Of a DNA stretch of 64,000 nt, positions 7,294 through 15,963 are shown in pieces. The stretch lies in contig JAHEND010000007.1 of the NCBI GenBank assembly GCA_024643325.1, positions 1 to 64,000 of the forward strand, in the 5' to 3' direction. Position 1 is the stretch's first letter; every line of letters begins with the position of its first letter. This DNA comes from Sediminicola sp. (GTDB lineage Bacteria; Bacteroidota; Bacteroidia; Flavobacteriales; Flavobacteriaceae). Below the pieces are notes generated by a model, which was given only the letters and a program-made list of their open reading frames with translations, ran no database searches and had not been told where the DNA came from. Both the position numbers and the translations under genes were made by a program.

Positions 7294-9405
7294 ATGCTTT
7301 TATCTTTGAACTCAATTCTCATAATATTTCATATTCTACTCCTTCAAATAAATCCCGTAGAAGTGATGGGTAATTTTCACCCACTTCTGGTTCACTTGCC
7401 TATTGGTATTTTCCTTTTTGGATTTGCATTGGAATGCTATTGTCATTTAAAAAAAGTCCCTTTACCCCTATTTATTCGAAGTTTTTCTCTAGTTGCAACA
7501 GCAGGATTTGCACTTTCTTCTGTAATATCTGGCTTGTTACTGGCGCAAGGCGTTGCCTATAATGAGGAAGTACTGTCCTTACACAGAAACATGGGTATTG
7601 TATTTACCATTGGGGCTTTTGGATTATTATTTTTACACCAATCAAAAACAGTTTGGTCCAAGAAAATATTTTTCCCTATATATGGTATACTGGTGCTTTT
7701 ACTGACTGTTACGGGTCATTATGGAGGTAACATCACCCACGGTGAGGGGTTTTTATTTGGCCTAAATGAGGTAAATTCAAGCCTTTCCATTACCTCATTA
7801 GATAATGCTATGGTGTACACTGATTTGGTAAAACCCGTATTGGATTCTAAATGTGTGGCTTGTCATAATGATAGAAAGACTGAGGGAGGTCTTTTAATGA
7901 CTAGCCCTGAATGGCTGCTCAAGGGAGGTGAACACGGGAGTATTTTTCCTAATGACAAAGACAGTATTGGTCCTCTTTTGACCAGGGTTCATTTACCCAT
8001 GGAAGAAAAGGAACATATGCCGCCTAAGTCTAAAGCGCAACTCACCACTCAAGAAGTGACCCTTTTAGAATGGTGGATTCAAAACAATGCTTGTTTTGAC
8101 TGTAATGCAGCTAGTTTAACAAAAAACGAAAAAGTGGACTTGGCTTTGCAATCCTTTTTGGAAGATAAAAATCCTATTCGTGAATGGGGAGAAACTATAG
8201 ACCCTGTACCTCAGGACTGGATGAACATTCTGGCAGCCTCAGGAATAAAGGCTTATCCTATTACATCAGGGCATTCAATGATAATAGTCAATGCTCGAGG
8301 CAATCAAAATCTGAGCAAAAAAGACTTTAAGCTTTTAAAAAAGTACGCAGTTAATATTGTAGAATTAAACTTAGGAGCTTCTAATATGAATGACACTTTA
8401 GCCGTTTTTTTACCCAACTTTGAGCACCTATTAAAGCTACAAATTCCACAAACTTCTGTAACGGACCTGGGCATAGAATACATAGCATCGTTAGAACATT
8501 TAATGTCTCTAAACGCTTTTTCCACGCCGTTAACCAACAGGTCATTGGATATCATTAACAATATAAGCTCCTTAGAAAACGCTTATGTTACAGACACTGA
8601 AATAAACAAAAGTACTATGGAGTCCTTTGTAGCTAAAAATGGGAAACTCAACTTACATTATGTCCCTGAAGACACTTTTGCTCAAACAGCTCTAGATCCG
8701 CCTACTATTTTATCTAAAACAGATTTCTTTAAAGATTCGTTGGAGATTGGCTTGGCCTATGTCTTTGAAAAAGCAAGCATTTACTACACTTTAGACGGTA
8801 GTTTACCAGATAGCACCAGCACTAAATACCTTGCTCCTTTTACTATAGATAAAACCACCCAACTCAAAGCAGTCACTTATATGGAGGGCTGGGGGCTGAG
8901 CACCATAGTACAAGCAGATTTTAAAAAATCTAACATAGATTACACCCATGTAAAGTTATTAGAAACACCCAATGAAAAATATAGCGCTAATGGAGGTGAG
9001 TCATTGGTAGATCTAAAACGTGGCTCTACTAATTTTGTAGACGGAATGTGGCTGGGTTTTGAGGGTAAAAACGCTTCTGTACTTCTCACATTAGCAAAAA
9101 AGGAACAAATAAACTCAATGGCAATTGGTACCTTATCTGCCCCTGCAAGTTGGATTTTTTATCCTGTTAGCATTGAGATATACAGCAGTAACAACGGCAT
9201 TGATTTTAAAAAAATAGCACAACAAAACTATTCCCCTGAAGCACCCAACAATGATGTTAAAAAGAAATTCTTAGAAATTAATTTTCCTGAGATAGTAGCT
9301 ACCCACGTCAAAGTACAGATAAAAAGTCCACTTAAAAACCCAAATTGGCACCCTAATCCAGGAGGGAAAAGTTGGATTTTCATAGATGAAATTATTTTAG
9401 ACTAG
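7294..9405 (+). CDS. Membrane-bound multidomain protein: DUF2231, PSCyt1, LRR-like, chitobiase-C-like, discoidin-like
   Basis: 703 residues. About five membrane helices occupy residues 1-145 and look like DUF2231, with paired histidines in NFHPLLVHLPIG and GHYGGNITHGEG that could bind heme b. A planctomycete-type cytochrome domain follows with CVACH at 187-191 and the downstream Met-containing segment EHMPPKSK. Residues about 320-450 are leucine-rich-repeat-like. The final 240 or so residues repeat the module pair of the preceding lipoprotein. This is the operon's only clearly integral-membrane component and could link electron flow to the extracytoplasmic partners. The domain order is visible; the electron-transfer role is inference. 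Confidence 0.85.
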   Translation: MLLSLNSILIIFHILLLQINPVEVMGNFHPLLVHLPIGIFLFGFALECYCHLKKVPLPLFIRSFSLVATAGFALSSVISGLLLAQGVAYNEEVLSLHRNMGIVFTIGAFGLLFLHQSKTVWSKKIFFPIYGILVLLLTVTGHYGGNITHGEGFLFGLNEVNSSLSITSLDNAMVYTDLVKPVLDSKCVACHNDRKTEGGLLMTSPEWLLKGGEHGSIFPNDKDSIGPLLTRVHLPMEEKEHMPPKSKAQLTTQEVTLLEWWIQNNACFDCNAASLTKNEKVDLALQSFLEDKNPIREWGETIDPVPQDWMNILAASGIKAYPITSGHSMIIVNARGNQNLSKKDFKLLKKYAVNIVELNLGASNMNDTLAVFLPNFEHLLKLQIPQTSVTDLGIEYIASLEHLMSLNAFSTPLTNRSLDIINNISSLENAYVTDTEINKSTMESFVAKNGKLNLHYVPEDTFAQTALDPPTILSKTDFFKDSLEIGLAYVFEKASIYYTLDGSLPDSTSTKYLAPFTIDKTTQLKAVTYMEGWGLSTIVQADFKKSNIDYTHVKLLETPNEKYSANGGESLVDLKRGSTNFVDGMWLGFEGKNASVLLTLAKKEQINSMAIGTLSAPASWIFYPVSIEIYSSNNGIDFKKIAQQNYSPEAPNNDVKKKFLEINFPEIVATHVKVQIKSPLKNPNWHPNPGGKSWIFIDEIILD

Positions 9406-9466
9406 TAATGGCGTCTACGAAAAAAATTTGGCGCAGCATGAACTCAAATGAGTAATTTATTTTACT

Positions 9467-9474
9467 TATTTTTG
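9467..9474 (+). promoter_or_regulatory. Predicted -7 element of the yeeE/yedE pair
   Basis: TATTTTTG matches the Bacteroidetes -7 consensus TAnnTTTG and ends 16 bases before the ATG at 9491. No clear -33 TTTG was seen. It suggests that the sulfur-transport pair has its own promoter and is not only read through from the upstream operon. Confidence 0.5.
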
Positions 9475-9490
9475 ATAAAAAACTATTGAT

Positions 9491-10048
9491 ATGGATTTTA
9501 TTCTAGAACCTTGGCCATGGTTTGTATCCGGCCCTCTTTTTGCTTTAGTAATGCTTAGCCTTACTATCTTCGGAAAGAACTTTGGTATGTCTTCTAACCT
9601 TAGAACCCTTTGCGCCATTGGTGGCGCAGGAAAAGTAGCTTCCTTCTTTAAGTTTGATATTAAGGCCCAAAAATGGAACTTGGTCGTGGTATTAGGTGCC
9701 GTTATTGGTGGGTATATAGGAAGTCACTTTCTTCAAAACCAACCAGATATTGCCATAAGCGCGTCTACCATAGAGGCACTACAACAAATGGGGTTTCAGG
9801 ATCCTGGAGCCAGTATATTACCTCCTGAACTCTTTAGCCTAGACGCTATAAGCCAACCCAAAACCTTATTTATGCTTATTCTAGGCGGCTTTTTAGTTGG
9901 TTTTGGTACCCGCTATGCTGGTGGCTGCACCTCAGGACATGCTATTAGCGGGTTGAGTAACCTACAAGTACCTTCATTAGTTGCTGTGATTGGTTTTTTC
10001 ATCGGAGGCCTTATCATGACTCACTTTATTTTACCCTTATTATTCTAG
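9491..10048 (+). CDS. YeeE/YedE family protein (half-size sulfur-compound transporter)
   Basis: 185 residues, about five membrane helices. The signature [15 protein letters not shown] (Cys of the GCTSGH motif) identifies the YeeE/YedE family, whose characterised members move thiosulfate or related sulfur compounds across the inner membrane. Unlike full-length YeeE, this is a half-size protein; the other half follows after 3 bases. Such split pairs (YeeE/YedE plus DUF6691) are common in Bacteroidetes and often lie beside metallo-beta-lactamase/rhodanese genes. Here that partner is about 45 kb away, at 54834-56243. Confidence 0.9.
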   Translation: MDFILEPWPWFVSGPLFALVMLSLTIFGKNFGMSSNLRTLCAIGGAGKVASFFKFDIKAQKWNLVVVLGAVIGGYIGSHFLQNQPDIAISASTIEALQQMGFQDPGASILPPELFSLDAISQPKTLFMLILGGFLVGFGTRYAGGCTSGHAISGLSNLQVPSLVAVIGFFIGGLIMTHFILPLLF

Positions 10049-10051
10049 ACT

Positions 10052-10465
10052 ATGAAATATATAAAATTTTTAAGCGTCGGTATATTTTTTGGAATTCTCT
10101 TAGTAAAATCAGAAGCTGTTTCTTGGTTCAGGATATTTGAAATGTTTCGTTTCGAATCATTTCATATGTATGGAATTATAGGAAGTGCTGTAGCACTTGG
10201 AGCTATTGGAATTGCACTAATTAAAAAATTCAAAGTTAAAGACCTGTCTGGTCAAATCATTGAGATCCCCAACAAGGCTAAAAATTATACCTCAGCAATT
10301 ATTGGAGGCTCTATTTTTGGACTTGGATGGGCATTGGCGGGTGCTTGCCCAGGACCAATGTATGTTCTTGTTGGAACGGGAGCAATAAGTATGTTTGTCG
10401 TTATTGGAGCTGCGCTTTTAGGCACATTTGTTTATGGGCTACTCAGAGATAAATTACCTCATTAA
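10052..10465 (+). CDS. DUF6691/YeeE-YedE second-half membrane protein
   Basis: 137 residues, about four membrane helices, with the conserved Cys motif ALAGACPGPMYVLVGTGA matching the second-half signature of the YeeE/YedE family. It starts 3 bases after the partner gene and presumably forms one transporter with it, each half contributing one conserved cysteine to the translocation path. A strong bidirectional terminator follows at 10487-10510. No regulator or rhodanese gene is adjacent, so the substrate rests on family membership only. Confidence 0.88.
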   Translation: MKYIKFLSVGIFFGILLVKSEAVSWFRIFEMFRFESFHMYGIIGSAVALGAIGIALIKKFKVKDLSGQIIEIPNKAKNYTSAIIGGSIFGLGWALAGACPGPMYVLVGTGAISMFVVIGAALLGTFVYGLLRDKLPH

Positions 10466-10486
10466 AACTTGATTAGTACGCAAATA

Positions 10487-10510
10487 AAAAGCCCCTTTAA
10501 AGGGGCTTTT
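10487..10510. terminator. Bidirectional terminator between the YeeE pair and clpS
   Basis: The stem AAAAGCCCCT / AGGGGCTTTT has a TTAA loop, with A- and T-rich flanks on both sides. It sits between the convergent DUF6691 (+) and clpS (-) genes and can serve both strands. Confidence 0.9.
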
Positions 10511-10540
10511 TATTTTATGTGACGAGGGAAATAATCACTA

Positions 10541-10810
10541 CTATACAATCTCCGCCTGAATACCTGCGTCTAAAATACCCTGACATTGCGGTTTTAACTT
10601 ATCTAGAGGACCCGTTTTTACCGTGCACTTCCCATTAAAGTGAATAATAAGGGTGCATTGTTGGGCTTGTTCGCTTGAATGTTTACAGACTCTAATCAGG
10701 GTGTTAATGACATGATCAAAGGTGTTCACCTCATCATTAAATACCACGAGCTCGTTGTCTTTTTGAACCGCCTCTAACGTATCTTGTGAAGATTCCTGTT
10801 GTTCCTTCAT
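10541..10810 (-). CDS. clpS: ATP-dependent Clp protease adaptor ClpS
   Basis: About 89 residues from the ATG at 10810. A longer frame from a TTG at 10834 overlaps the prmA stop and is less likely, because ClpS homologues begin with a short acidic/polar tail like MKEQQESSQ. Core motifs are present: VVFNDEVNTFDHV (the ND..TFD site region) and QAQQCTLIIHFNGKC. ClpS delivers N-degron substrates to ClpAP or ClpCP. It is last in a minus-strand operon after prmA, an arrangement common in Flavobacteriaceae. Confidence 0.93.
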   Translation of the reverse strand: MKEQQESSQDTLEAVQKDNELVVFNDEVNTFDHVINTLIRVCKHSSEQAQQCTLIIHFNGKCTVKTGPLDKLKPQCQGILDAGIQAEIV

Positions 10811-10830
10811 ATCCCTAAAAATATAAAAAA

Positions 10831-11682
10831 TCAAACAGATTTAAAAACAGCCGCTACCCAGTCATTCTTCTCTGTATGGCTTTGATATTCAATTCCCAAA
10901 GAAGCGCATTTCTCTTTAATCATGCCTAAGTCTTGGTCGTAGAAGCCACTTAAAAGAAGGTATCCGCCAGGGGCGATATGACTCTTATAAGCTGCCATGT
11001 CGTTTAACAAAATGTTTCTGTTGATGTTAGCCAAAAAAATATCATAGGTCTTTTCTTTTAAATCAACAGAGGATAAGAAAGAAACGTCTCCTTCATATAC
11101 CTTAATAAAAGGCACTTTATTTCTTTCTGTATTTTCTACAGCATTTAAATAACACCAGTGATCTATATCTACCGCGTCTATATCTATAGCTCCTTTCATA
11201 GCCGCAAGAATAGCTAAAACTCCTGTACCACTACCCATATCCATGACTTTCTTATCCTTACAATCCAGCTGTAAAATAGCACTTAACATCATGTGAGTGG
11301 TCTCATGGTGTCCGGTGCCAAAACTCATCTTTGGTTCAATGACAATGTCATAAGTAACCTCAGGAGCTTGATGAAAAGGCGCTCTAACAACGCAGTGATG
11401 ATCTACTTGAATGGGAGAAAAATTAGCCTCCCAATTGGCATTCCAATTCTCTTGTGGAATTTCCCTTATGGTGTATGAAAAGCTAAAACCATCAAAATCA
11501 TAAACATCTAAGCCCTCCAATAAATCAGGATTCCAAAAAGAGGTGTTAATATAAGCAATGACACCTGTAGGAGTCTCCTCAAAACTTTCAAATCCCAAAG
11601 ACCCTAATTCCGCTATGAGCAAATCAGATGCGGGCTGTAATGGAGTCACTTCAAAGTGACAAGCGGTATAGTCTAGTGTCAT
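10831..11682 (-). CDS. prmA: Ribosomal protein L11 methyltransferase
   Basis: 283 residues, the usual PrmA size. The N-terminal substrate-recognition half has NWNANWEANFSPI and the GTGHHETT segment. The SAM-binding core has VMDMGSGTGVLAILAA, and the catalytic-loop motif LANINRNIL is present. PrmA methylates lysines and the N-terminus of L11 in the cytoplasm. It begins 2 bases after tpiA ends and is followed by clpS, so it belongs to a minus-strand operon. Confidence 0.95.
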   Translation of the reverse strand: MTLDYTACHFEVTPLQPASDLLIAELGSLGFESFEETPTGVIAYINTSFWNPDLLEGLDVYDFDGFSFSYTIREIPQENWNANWEANFSPIQVDHHCVVRAPFHQAPEVTYDIVIEPKMSFGTGHHETTHMMLSAILQLDCKDKKVMDMGSGTGVLAILAAMKGAIDIDAVDIDHWCYLNAVENTERNKVPFIKVYEGDVSFLSSVDLKEKTYDIFLANINRNILLNDMAAYKSHIAPGGYLLLSGFYDQDLGMIKEKCASLGIEYQSHTEKNDWVAAVFKSV

Positions 11683-11684
11683 AT

Positions 11685-12437
11685 TTAATTGAAAGCGTTC
11701 ACGATGGCTGCAAAATCTGCTGCTACGAGTGCTGCTCCTCCAATAAGGCCTCCATCTACATCTGGCTTAGAAAAAATCTCTACAGCATTGGCTGGTTTCA
11801 CACTTCCACCGTACAGTATGGAAACTTCTTGTGCAATTGATTCAGTAAATGCCGCAGATATAGTCTTTCTAATAAAATGGTGCATTTCTTGTGCTTGCTC
11901 TGCAGAAGCAGTCTCCCCAGTTCCTATGGCCCAAACAGGCTCGTATGCTAAAATAATTTGTGACCAAGCAGTTTCGGGCAAACTGAATAAGGCATTTTTT
12001 AACTGGTGCTCCACTACATTGAAGTGATTGCCTGATTTTCTATCTGCCAATTCCTCACCAAAACAAAACATGACTTGTAATCCTTTGTCAATGGCTTGTT
12101 TTGTTTTCTTTTCTAAAATAGCATCTGTCTCTCCAAAATAGCTTCTGCGTTCAGAATGACCCAAAATAACTGTTTTAATTCCCACCGCTGTGAGCATGTC
12201 TGCAGAAATCTCTCCGGTGTAAGCACCTGAATCTGCGAAGTGCATATTTTGTGCAATCACCTCTATAGGAGTGGTGGCTGCAGTATCTAAGGCTGCCGTT
12301 AAGTTCACAAAGGTTGGTGCCACCATCACAGAAACGTCTGTTGCTAATGGCAATCCTTTTAAGTCTTCTATTAAAAGCTGGGTAGCCTTTAAATCATTGT
12401 TCATTTTCCAGTTTCCGGCTACAATTTTCTTTCTCAT
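11685..12437 (-). CDS. tpiA: Triosephosphate isomerase
   Basis: 250 residues. It interconverts dihydroxyacetone phosphate and glyceraldehyde 3-phosphate. Diagnostic motifs are complete: N-terminal GNWKMN (catalytic Lys), ILGHSERR (catalytic His), LAYEPVWAIGTG (catalytic Glu and the start of flexible loop 6) and LYGGSVKP near the C-terminus. It lies 7 bases downstream of the DoxX-like gene and 2 bases upstream of prmA in one operon. Confidence 0.97.
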   Translation of the reverse strand: MRKKIVAGNWKMNNDLKATQLLIEDLKGLPLATDVSVMVAPTFVNLTAALDTAATTPIEVIAQNMHFADSGAYTGEISADMLTAVGIKTVILGHSERRSYFGETDAILEKKTKQAIDKGLQVMFCFGEELADRKSGNHFNVVEHQLKNALFSLPETAWSQIILAYEPVWAIGTGETASAEQAQEMHHFIRKTISAAFTESIAQEVSILYGGSVKPANAVEIFSKPDVDGGLIGGAALVAADFAAIVNAFN

Positions 12438-12444
12438 AAGTATA

Positions 12445-13551
12445 TTAATTGGTTGTGTTGAATTCTAATAATTCAAAATCATTATAATGTCTTTTTTGGG
12501 TAATGGTGCCATGTTCTACCACTAAAATGGCAGGATTGGATCGGACGATTGTTTTGAGCGTGGTCTGATCTGTGAAATAAAAATCAAACCCCAGTCCATA
12601 TTTCTCTATCACTTCTGCTGCCTGTGCTTTTGAAGAGGCAGACATGCCTATTACTTCATAACCTGCATGGTGTGCTTTTAAGGTAGCTTGAGCCACTTTT
12701 TCAAACGCTTGGGGATTGCTTTTGGATAAATCATAGGCCACAACCATCACCAGCTTAGGAACCATCATTAAAGACTCTGTATGATCTACCCCTTCCTGCT
12801 CTATGGTAAAATCATGGATAGGAGGCGCGTAGCCCTCTTGAATTTTTTCTGTGGTAACTCTTAAAAAGGTGCCGTCTACATTGGGATATTCCTTTTGTGT
12901 GGTAATGACTTTTTCTTCTCCATTTACCTCAAAAACCCATCGATATTCATAAATAGATTGTGGTGCCCCCTTAGGAACAGTCATAGCTGCTGGAATATTA
13001 ACACCAATCTTATATGGTCTAAAGTCTATTGCCGGTAAATGTTGCAACACCCAAAAACCAAAAGAAACAGCCGCCACAAAACTCAAAACCACTACAGCTT
13101 TTGTTAAGGTCTTAGGCAAGAAACTATTTAGATGTTTCTTTCCTCTAAAAAGAAATAATATGAGTACCAATAAAATGACATCTTTTGTAAATGACTCCCA
13201 TGGAGTGAGCTTTATGGCGTCGCCAAAACAACCACAATCAGTTACCTTATTAAAATAGGCAGAGTAAAAAGTTAAAAAAGTGAAGAAAACAATCATAGAC
13301 AGCAAACTCCATAAGGTGAATTTCAATTGATAGCCTAGTAGCAAAAACACCCCTAAGATTACTTCAAATACCACTACAAAAAAAGCGATCGCTAAAGCAA
13401 AAGGGATTAAAACAGGGAGGTCCAAGACTCCTTGGCTGAAATACTCTTCTAACTTAAAAGAGAAACCTACTGGATCATTTAGCTTAATAAAGCCACTAAT
13501 CACAAATAAAACCCCTACTAAGATTCTAGATAAATGCGTGATGTATTTCAT
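12445..13551 (-). CDS. BT_3928-like DoxX/MauE membrane protein with thioredoxin-like C-terminal domain
   Basis: 368 residues. The N-terminal half has about four or five membrane helices with the DoxX/MauE signature (RILVGVLFVISGFIKLNDP) and the conserved cytoplasmic or periplasmic loop TDCGCFGDAIKLTPWESF. The C-terminal part (about 255-368) looks like a thioredoxin-type fold (MVPKLVMVVAYDLSKSN; NPAILVVEHGTI) without a CXXC pair, so a redox role would have to use the CGC of the membrane domain. It lies between the DUF1599 and tpiA genes, a conserved Bacteroidetes order. Its function is unknown. Confidence 0.85.
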   Translation of the reverse strand: MKYITHLSRILVGVLFVISGFIKLNDPVGFSFKLEEYFSQGVLDLPVLIPFALAIAFFVVVFEVILGVFLLLGYQLKFTLWSLLSMIVFFTFLTFYSAYFNKVTDCGCFGDAIKLTPWESFTKDVILLVLILFLFRGKKHLNSFLPKTLTKAVVVLSFVAAVSFGFWVLQHLPAIDFRPYKIGVNIPAAMTVPKGAPQSIYEYRWVFEVNGEEKVITTQKEYPNVDGTFLRVTTEKIQEGYAPPIHDFTIEQEGVDHTESLMMVPKLVMVVAYDLSKSNPQAFEKVAQATLKAHHAGYEVIGMSASSKAQAAEVIEKYGLGFDFYFTDQTTLKTIVRSNPAILVVEHGTITQKRHYNDFELLEFNTTN

Positions 13552-13562
13552 AGATTGTTCTA

Positions 13563-14099
13563 TTAAGATTCTAAGTGAATCAATGCAAAGACCGCATAAT
13601 TTAACATGTCTTGATAATTCGCATCTATTCCTTCACTAACTAAAGTTTTTCCTTGATTGTCTTCTATTTGCTTCACCCTAAGTAATTTTTGCAAGATAAG
13701 ATCAGTCAGGGAACTCACTCTCATGTCTCTCCAAGCTTCCCCATAATCATGATTCTTAGCTTCCATAAGTGATTTCGTAATGGCTACTTGCTTATCGTAG
13801 GCTTCTAAAGCTTGAGAAACATCCATATCTGGTTGTTCCACAGCTCCTAACTCCATCTGAACTAAGGCCATGACGGAATAGTTTATAATCCCTATAAATT
13901 CAGACACTTCTCCCTCAGCTACTTTCTGCTCTGTATTTTGCTGAAGCCCTCTAATTCTTTGTGCTTTAATAAAAATCTGATCTGTCAAAGAAGGAAGTCT
14001 TAAAATACGCCATGCAGCTCCATAGTCTGACATCTTTTTCTCGAAAAGATCTCTACACATTTTAATTACTGCATTATATTGGTCCGAGGTATTGGCCAT
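13563..14099 (-). CDS. DUF1599 protein with internal tandem duplication
   Basis: About 178 residues from the ATG at 14099 (MANTSDQYNAV). An alternative ATG at 14129 would add ten basic residues; homologues as I recall them start near the second. Two copies of one unit are visible: CRDLFEKKMSDYGAAWRILR..SLTDQIFIKAQRI..INYSVMALVQM, then TKSLMEAKNHDYGEAWRDMR..SLTDLILQKLLRV..LNYAVFALIHL. DUF1599 is grouped with nucleotide-modification-associated domains, but its reaction is not established. It is the first gene of the operon ending in clpS and is divergent from folP. Confidence 0.85.
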   Translation of the reverse strand: MANTSDQYNAVIKMCRDLFEKKMSDYGAAWRILRLPSLTDQIFIKAQRIRGLQQNTEQKVAEGEVSEFIGIINYSVMALVQMELGAVEQPDMDVSQALEAYDKQVAITKSLMEAKNHDYGEAWRDMRVSSLTDLILQKLLRVKQIEDNQGKTLVSEGIDANYQDMLNYAVFALIHLES

Positions 14100-14175
14100 G
14101 TCTTTAGTTAATTTGCGTAAATTTCGCATAAATAATTAAACCCAACAACCCTATCCCTTTGAATCTTAAGATCTC

Positions 14176-15039
14176 ATGTTAAAAAAAACAAATTCTACTC
14201 CCACTGTTCCTTTTTCATTGAATTGTAAGGGAGATTTAATCTTTTTGAACACACCTAAAATAATGGGCGTACTCAATATTACTCCAGATTCTTTTTACGA
14301 CGGAGGGCGCTACAAAGCAGAAGACCAAGTGCTAGCACAAGTAGAAAAAATGATGAAAGAGGGCGCTACTTTTATAGATATTGGTGCATACAGTTCAAGA
14401 CCAGGAGCGGCAGAGGTGTCTGAAGCAGAAGAGGCAAAAAGACTCTACCCAATGCTACAGGCTATTTTAAAACGGTTTCCCGAGGTGCTTTTGTCTATTG
14501 ATACCTTTCGAAGCCATATTGCAAAAGACGCTGTAGAAATGGGCGCTGCCTTAATTAATGACATCTCTGCAGGACAATTGGACCCTGAAATGATTCCAAC
14601 TCTAGGAAAGCTAGGGGTGCCCTATATCATGATGCATATGAGAAGTACGCCAAAAGACATGCAGGAGCACACCTATTACGAGTACTTATTACAAGAAATT
14701 ATCAGTTATTTTTCAGAGAAAATTGACAGGGCTAAAAAACACAACATCAATGATATTATTATAGATCCTGGCTATGGATTTGCCAAAAACACCCAACAAA
14801 ATTTTAAATTACTTAGGGATAGTGCGTTGTTAAATACTTTTGGAGTACCTGTCCTAACGGGAGTGAGCAGGAAATCTATGATTTACAAAACATTGAATAC
14901 AACTGCACAAGAAGCGCTTAACGGCACAACTGCCCTACACATGCAAGCGCTCATTAATGGAAGTAGTATCTTGAGAGTACATGATGTGGCACCTGCTAAA
15001 GAGTGTATTCTTTTGTATGAAGCCCTTCAAAATGCTTAA
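14176..15039 (+). CDS. folP: Dihydropteroate synthase
   Basis: 287 residues. It joins p-aminobenzoate to 6-hydroxymethyl-dihydropterin pyrophosphate in folate synthesis. Family motifs: IMGVLNITPDSFYDGG (pterin/pABA loop 1), FIDIGAYSSRPGA (loop 2), LSIDTFRS, INDISAG, IIDPGYGFAK and TGVSRKSM. The gene is divergent from DUF1599 with a 76-base gap and precedes cdaA by 62 bases. A folP-cdaA neighbourhood is common in Flavobacteriaceae. Confidence 0.96.
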   Translation: MLKKTNSTPTVPFSLNCKGDLIFLNTPKIMGVLNITPDSFYDGGRYKAEDQVLAQVEKMMKEGATFIDIGAYSSRPGAAEVSEAEEAKRLYPMLQAILKRFPEVLLSIDTFRSHIAKDAVEMGAALINDISAGQLDPEMIPTLGKLGVPYIMMHMRSTPKDMQEHTYYEYLLQEIISYFSEKIDRAKKHNINDIIIDPGYGFAKNTQQNFKLLRDSALLNTFGVPVLTGVSRKSMIYKTLNTTAQEALNGTTALHMQALINGSSILRVHDVAPAKECILLYEALQNA

Positions 15040-15101
15040 AAAACAATATATCGCTAGGCTATTTATAGTCTAATTAGCTATTTTTACAAAAAAAGCACCT
15101 A

Positions 15102-15890
15102 TTGGAATTTTTCAATTTTCTTGAATTTAAAATTACTGACGCCATAGATATTCTATTGGTGGCCTTGCTGCTCTTTTATATTTATAAATTGGTCAGAGGC
15201 ACAGTAGCTATCAATATTTTTATTGGGATTGTTATGGTTTGGGGGCTTTGGAAACTCACAGAATTATTAGAAATTAAAATGATTTCAAATATCATTGGAG
15301 GGTTCATGAATATTGGCCTTATTGCACTGATTATTGTTTTTCAACAAGAGATTAGGAAGTTTTTACTCATGTTAGGATCTACTAATTTCGCTAACAAACG
15401 CGCTTACTTAAAACACTTTAAATTTTTAAAGCAAGACCTTCAATCCCTGGAAACAGATATTAAAGCAGTTATAGCAGCGCTAGAAAAAATGAGTCAAACC
15501 AAAACAGGCGCCTTATTGGTTTTTGAGAAAAACAATTCTTTGGATTTTGTGAGACAATCTGGAGACAGAATGAATATTGAATTGAGCCAACCTATTATTG
15601 AAAGTATTTTTTATAAAAATAGTCCACTTCACGACGGAGCTGCGATAATAGAAAATAATTACATCGTAGCGACGCGTGCCATTCTACCCGTTTCTGATGA
15701 GAGAACTATTCCACTTAGATTTGGTCTTAGACATAGAGCAGCAGTAGGGATTACTGAAAAAACCGATGCTTTAGCATTGGTCGTATCTGAAGAGACTGGA
15801 GCCATCTCTTATATAAAAAATGGTGGTTTTATATTATTCAAGGACAGTATAGAATTAGAGCAACTGCTGCGTACAGACCTGAGCCAGTAG
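15102..15890 (+). CDS. cdaA: Diadenylate cyclase CdaA (c-di-AMP synthase)
   Basis: 262 residues. Three N-terminal membrane helices (about 10-80) precede the DAC domain. The catalytic motifs are intact: LHDGA with Asp near 178, and GLRHRAAVG with RHR at 210-212. It makes c-di-AMP from two ATP. The start is a TTG: the frame has a stop 24 bases upstream and no ATG, and the family N-terminus (MEFFNFLEFKITD) fits. TATTTTTA at 15079-15086 is one mismatch from TAnnTTTG, so the gene may have its own promoter as well as folP read-through. Confidence 0.95.
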   Translation: MEFFNFLEFKITDAIDILLVALLLFYIYKLVRGTVAINIFIGIVMVWGLWKLTELLEIKMISNIIGGFMNIGLIALIIVFQQEIRKFLLMLGSTNFANKRAYLKHFKFLKQDLQSLETDIKAVIAALEKMSQTKTGALLVFEKNNSLDFVRQSGDRMNIELSQPIIESIFYKNSPLHDGAAIIENNYIVATRAILPVSDERTIPLRFGLRHRAAVGITEKTDALALVVSEETGAISYIKNGGFILFKDSIELEQLLRTDLSQ

Positions 15891-15963
15891 TCTTAAATTA
15901 AAATACATTGATGAGTAACCGCTACAAACAATAGGCTTTTCTTAATGTATTGTTACTTTAAAG

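Noticed and set aside
10811-10834. Extended ClpS start at a TTG
   Set aside because: It overlaps the prmA stop and adds residues unlike ClpS N-termini; the ATG at 10810 is better.
15902-15951. Possible terminator between cdaA and the ABC exporter
   Set aside because: The arms AATACATT/AATGTATT are AT-only with a 34-base loop, too weak to call.
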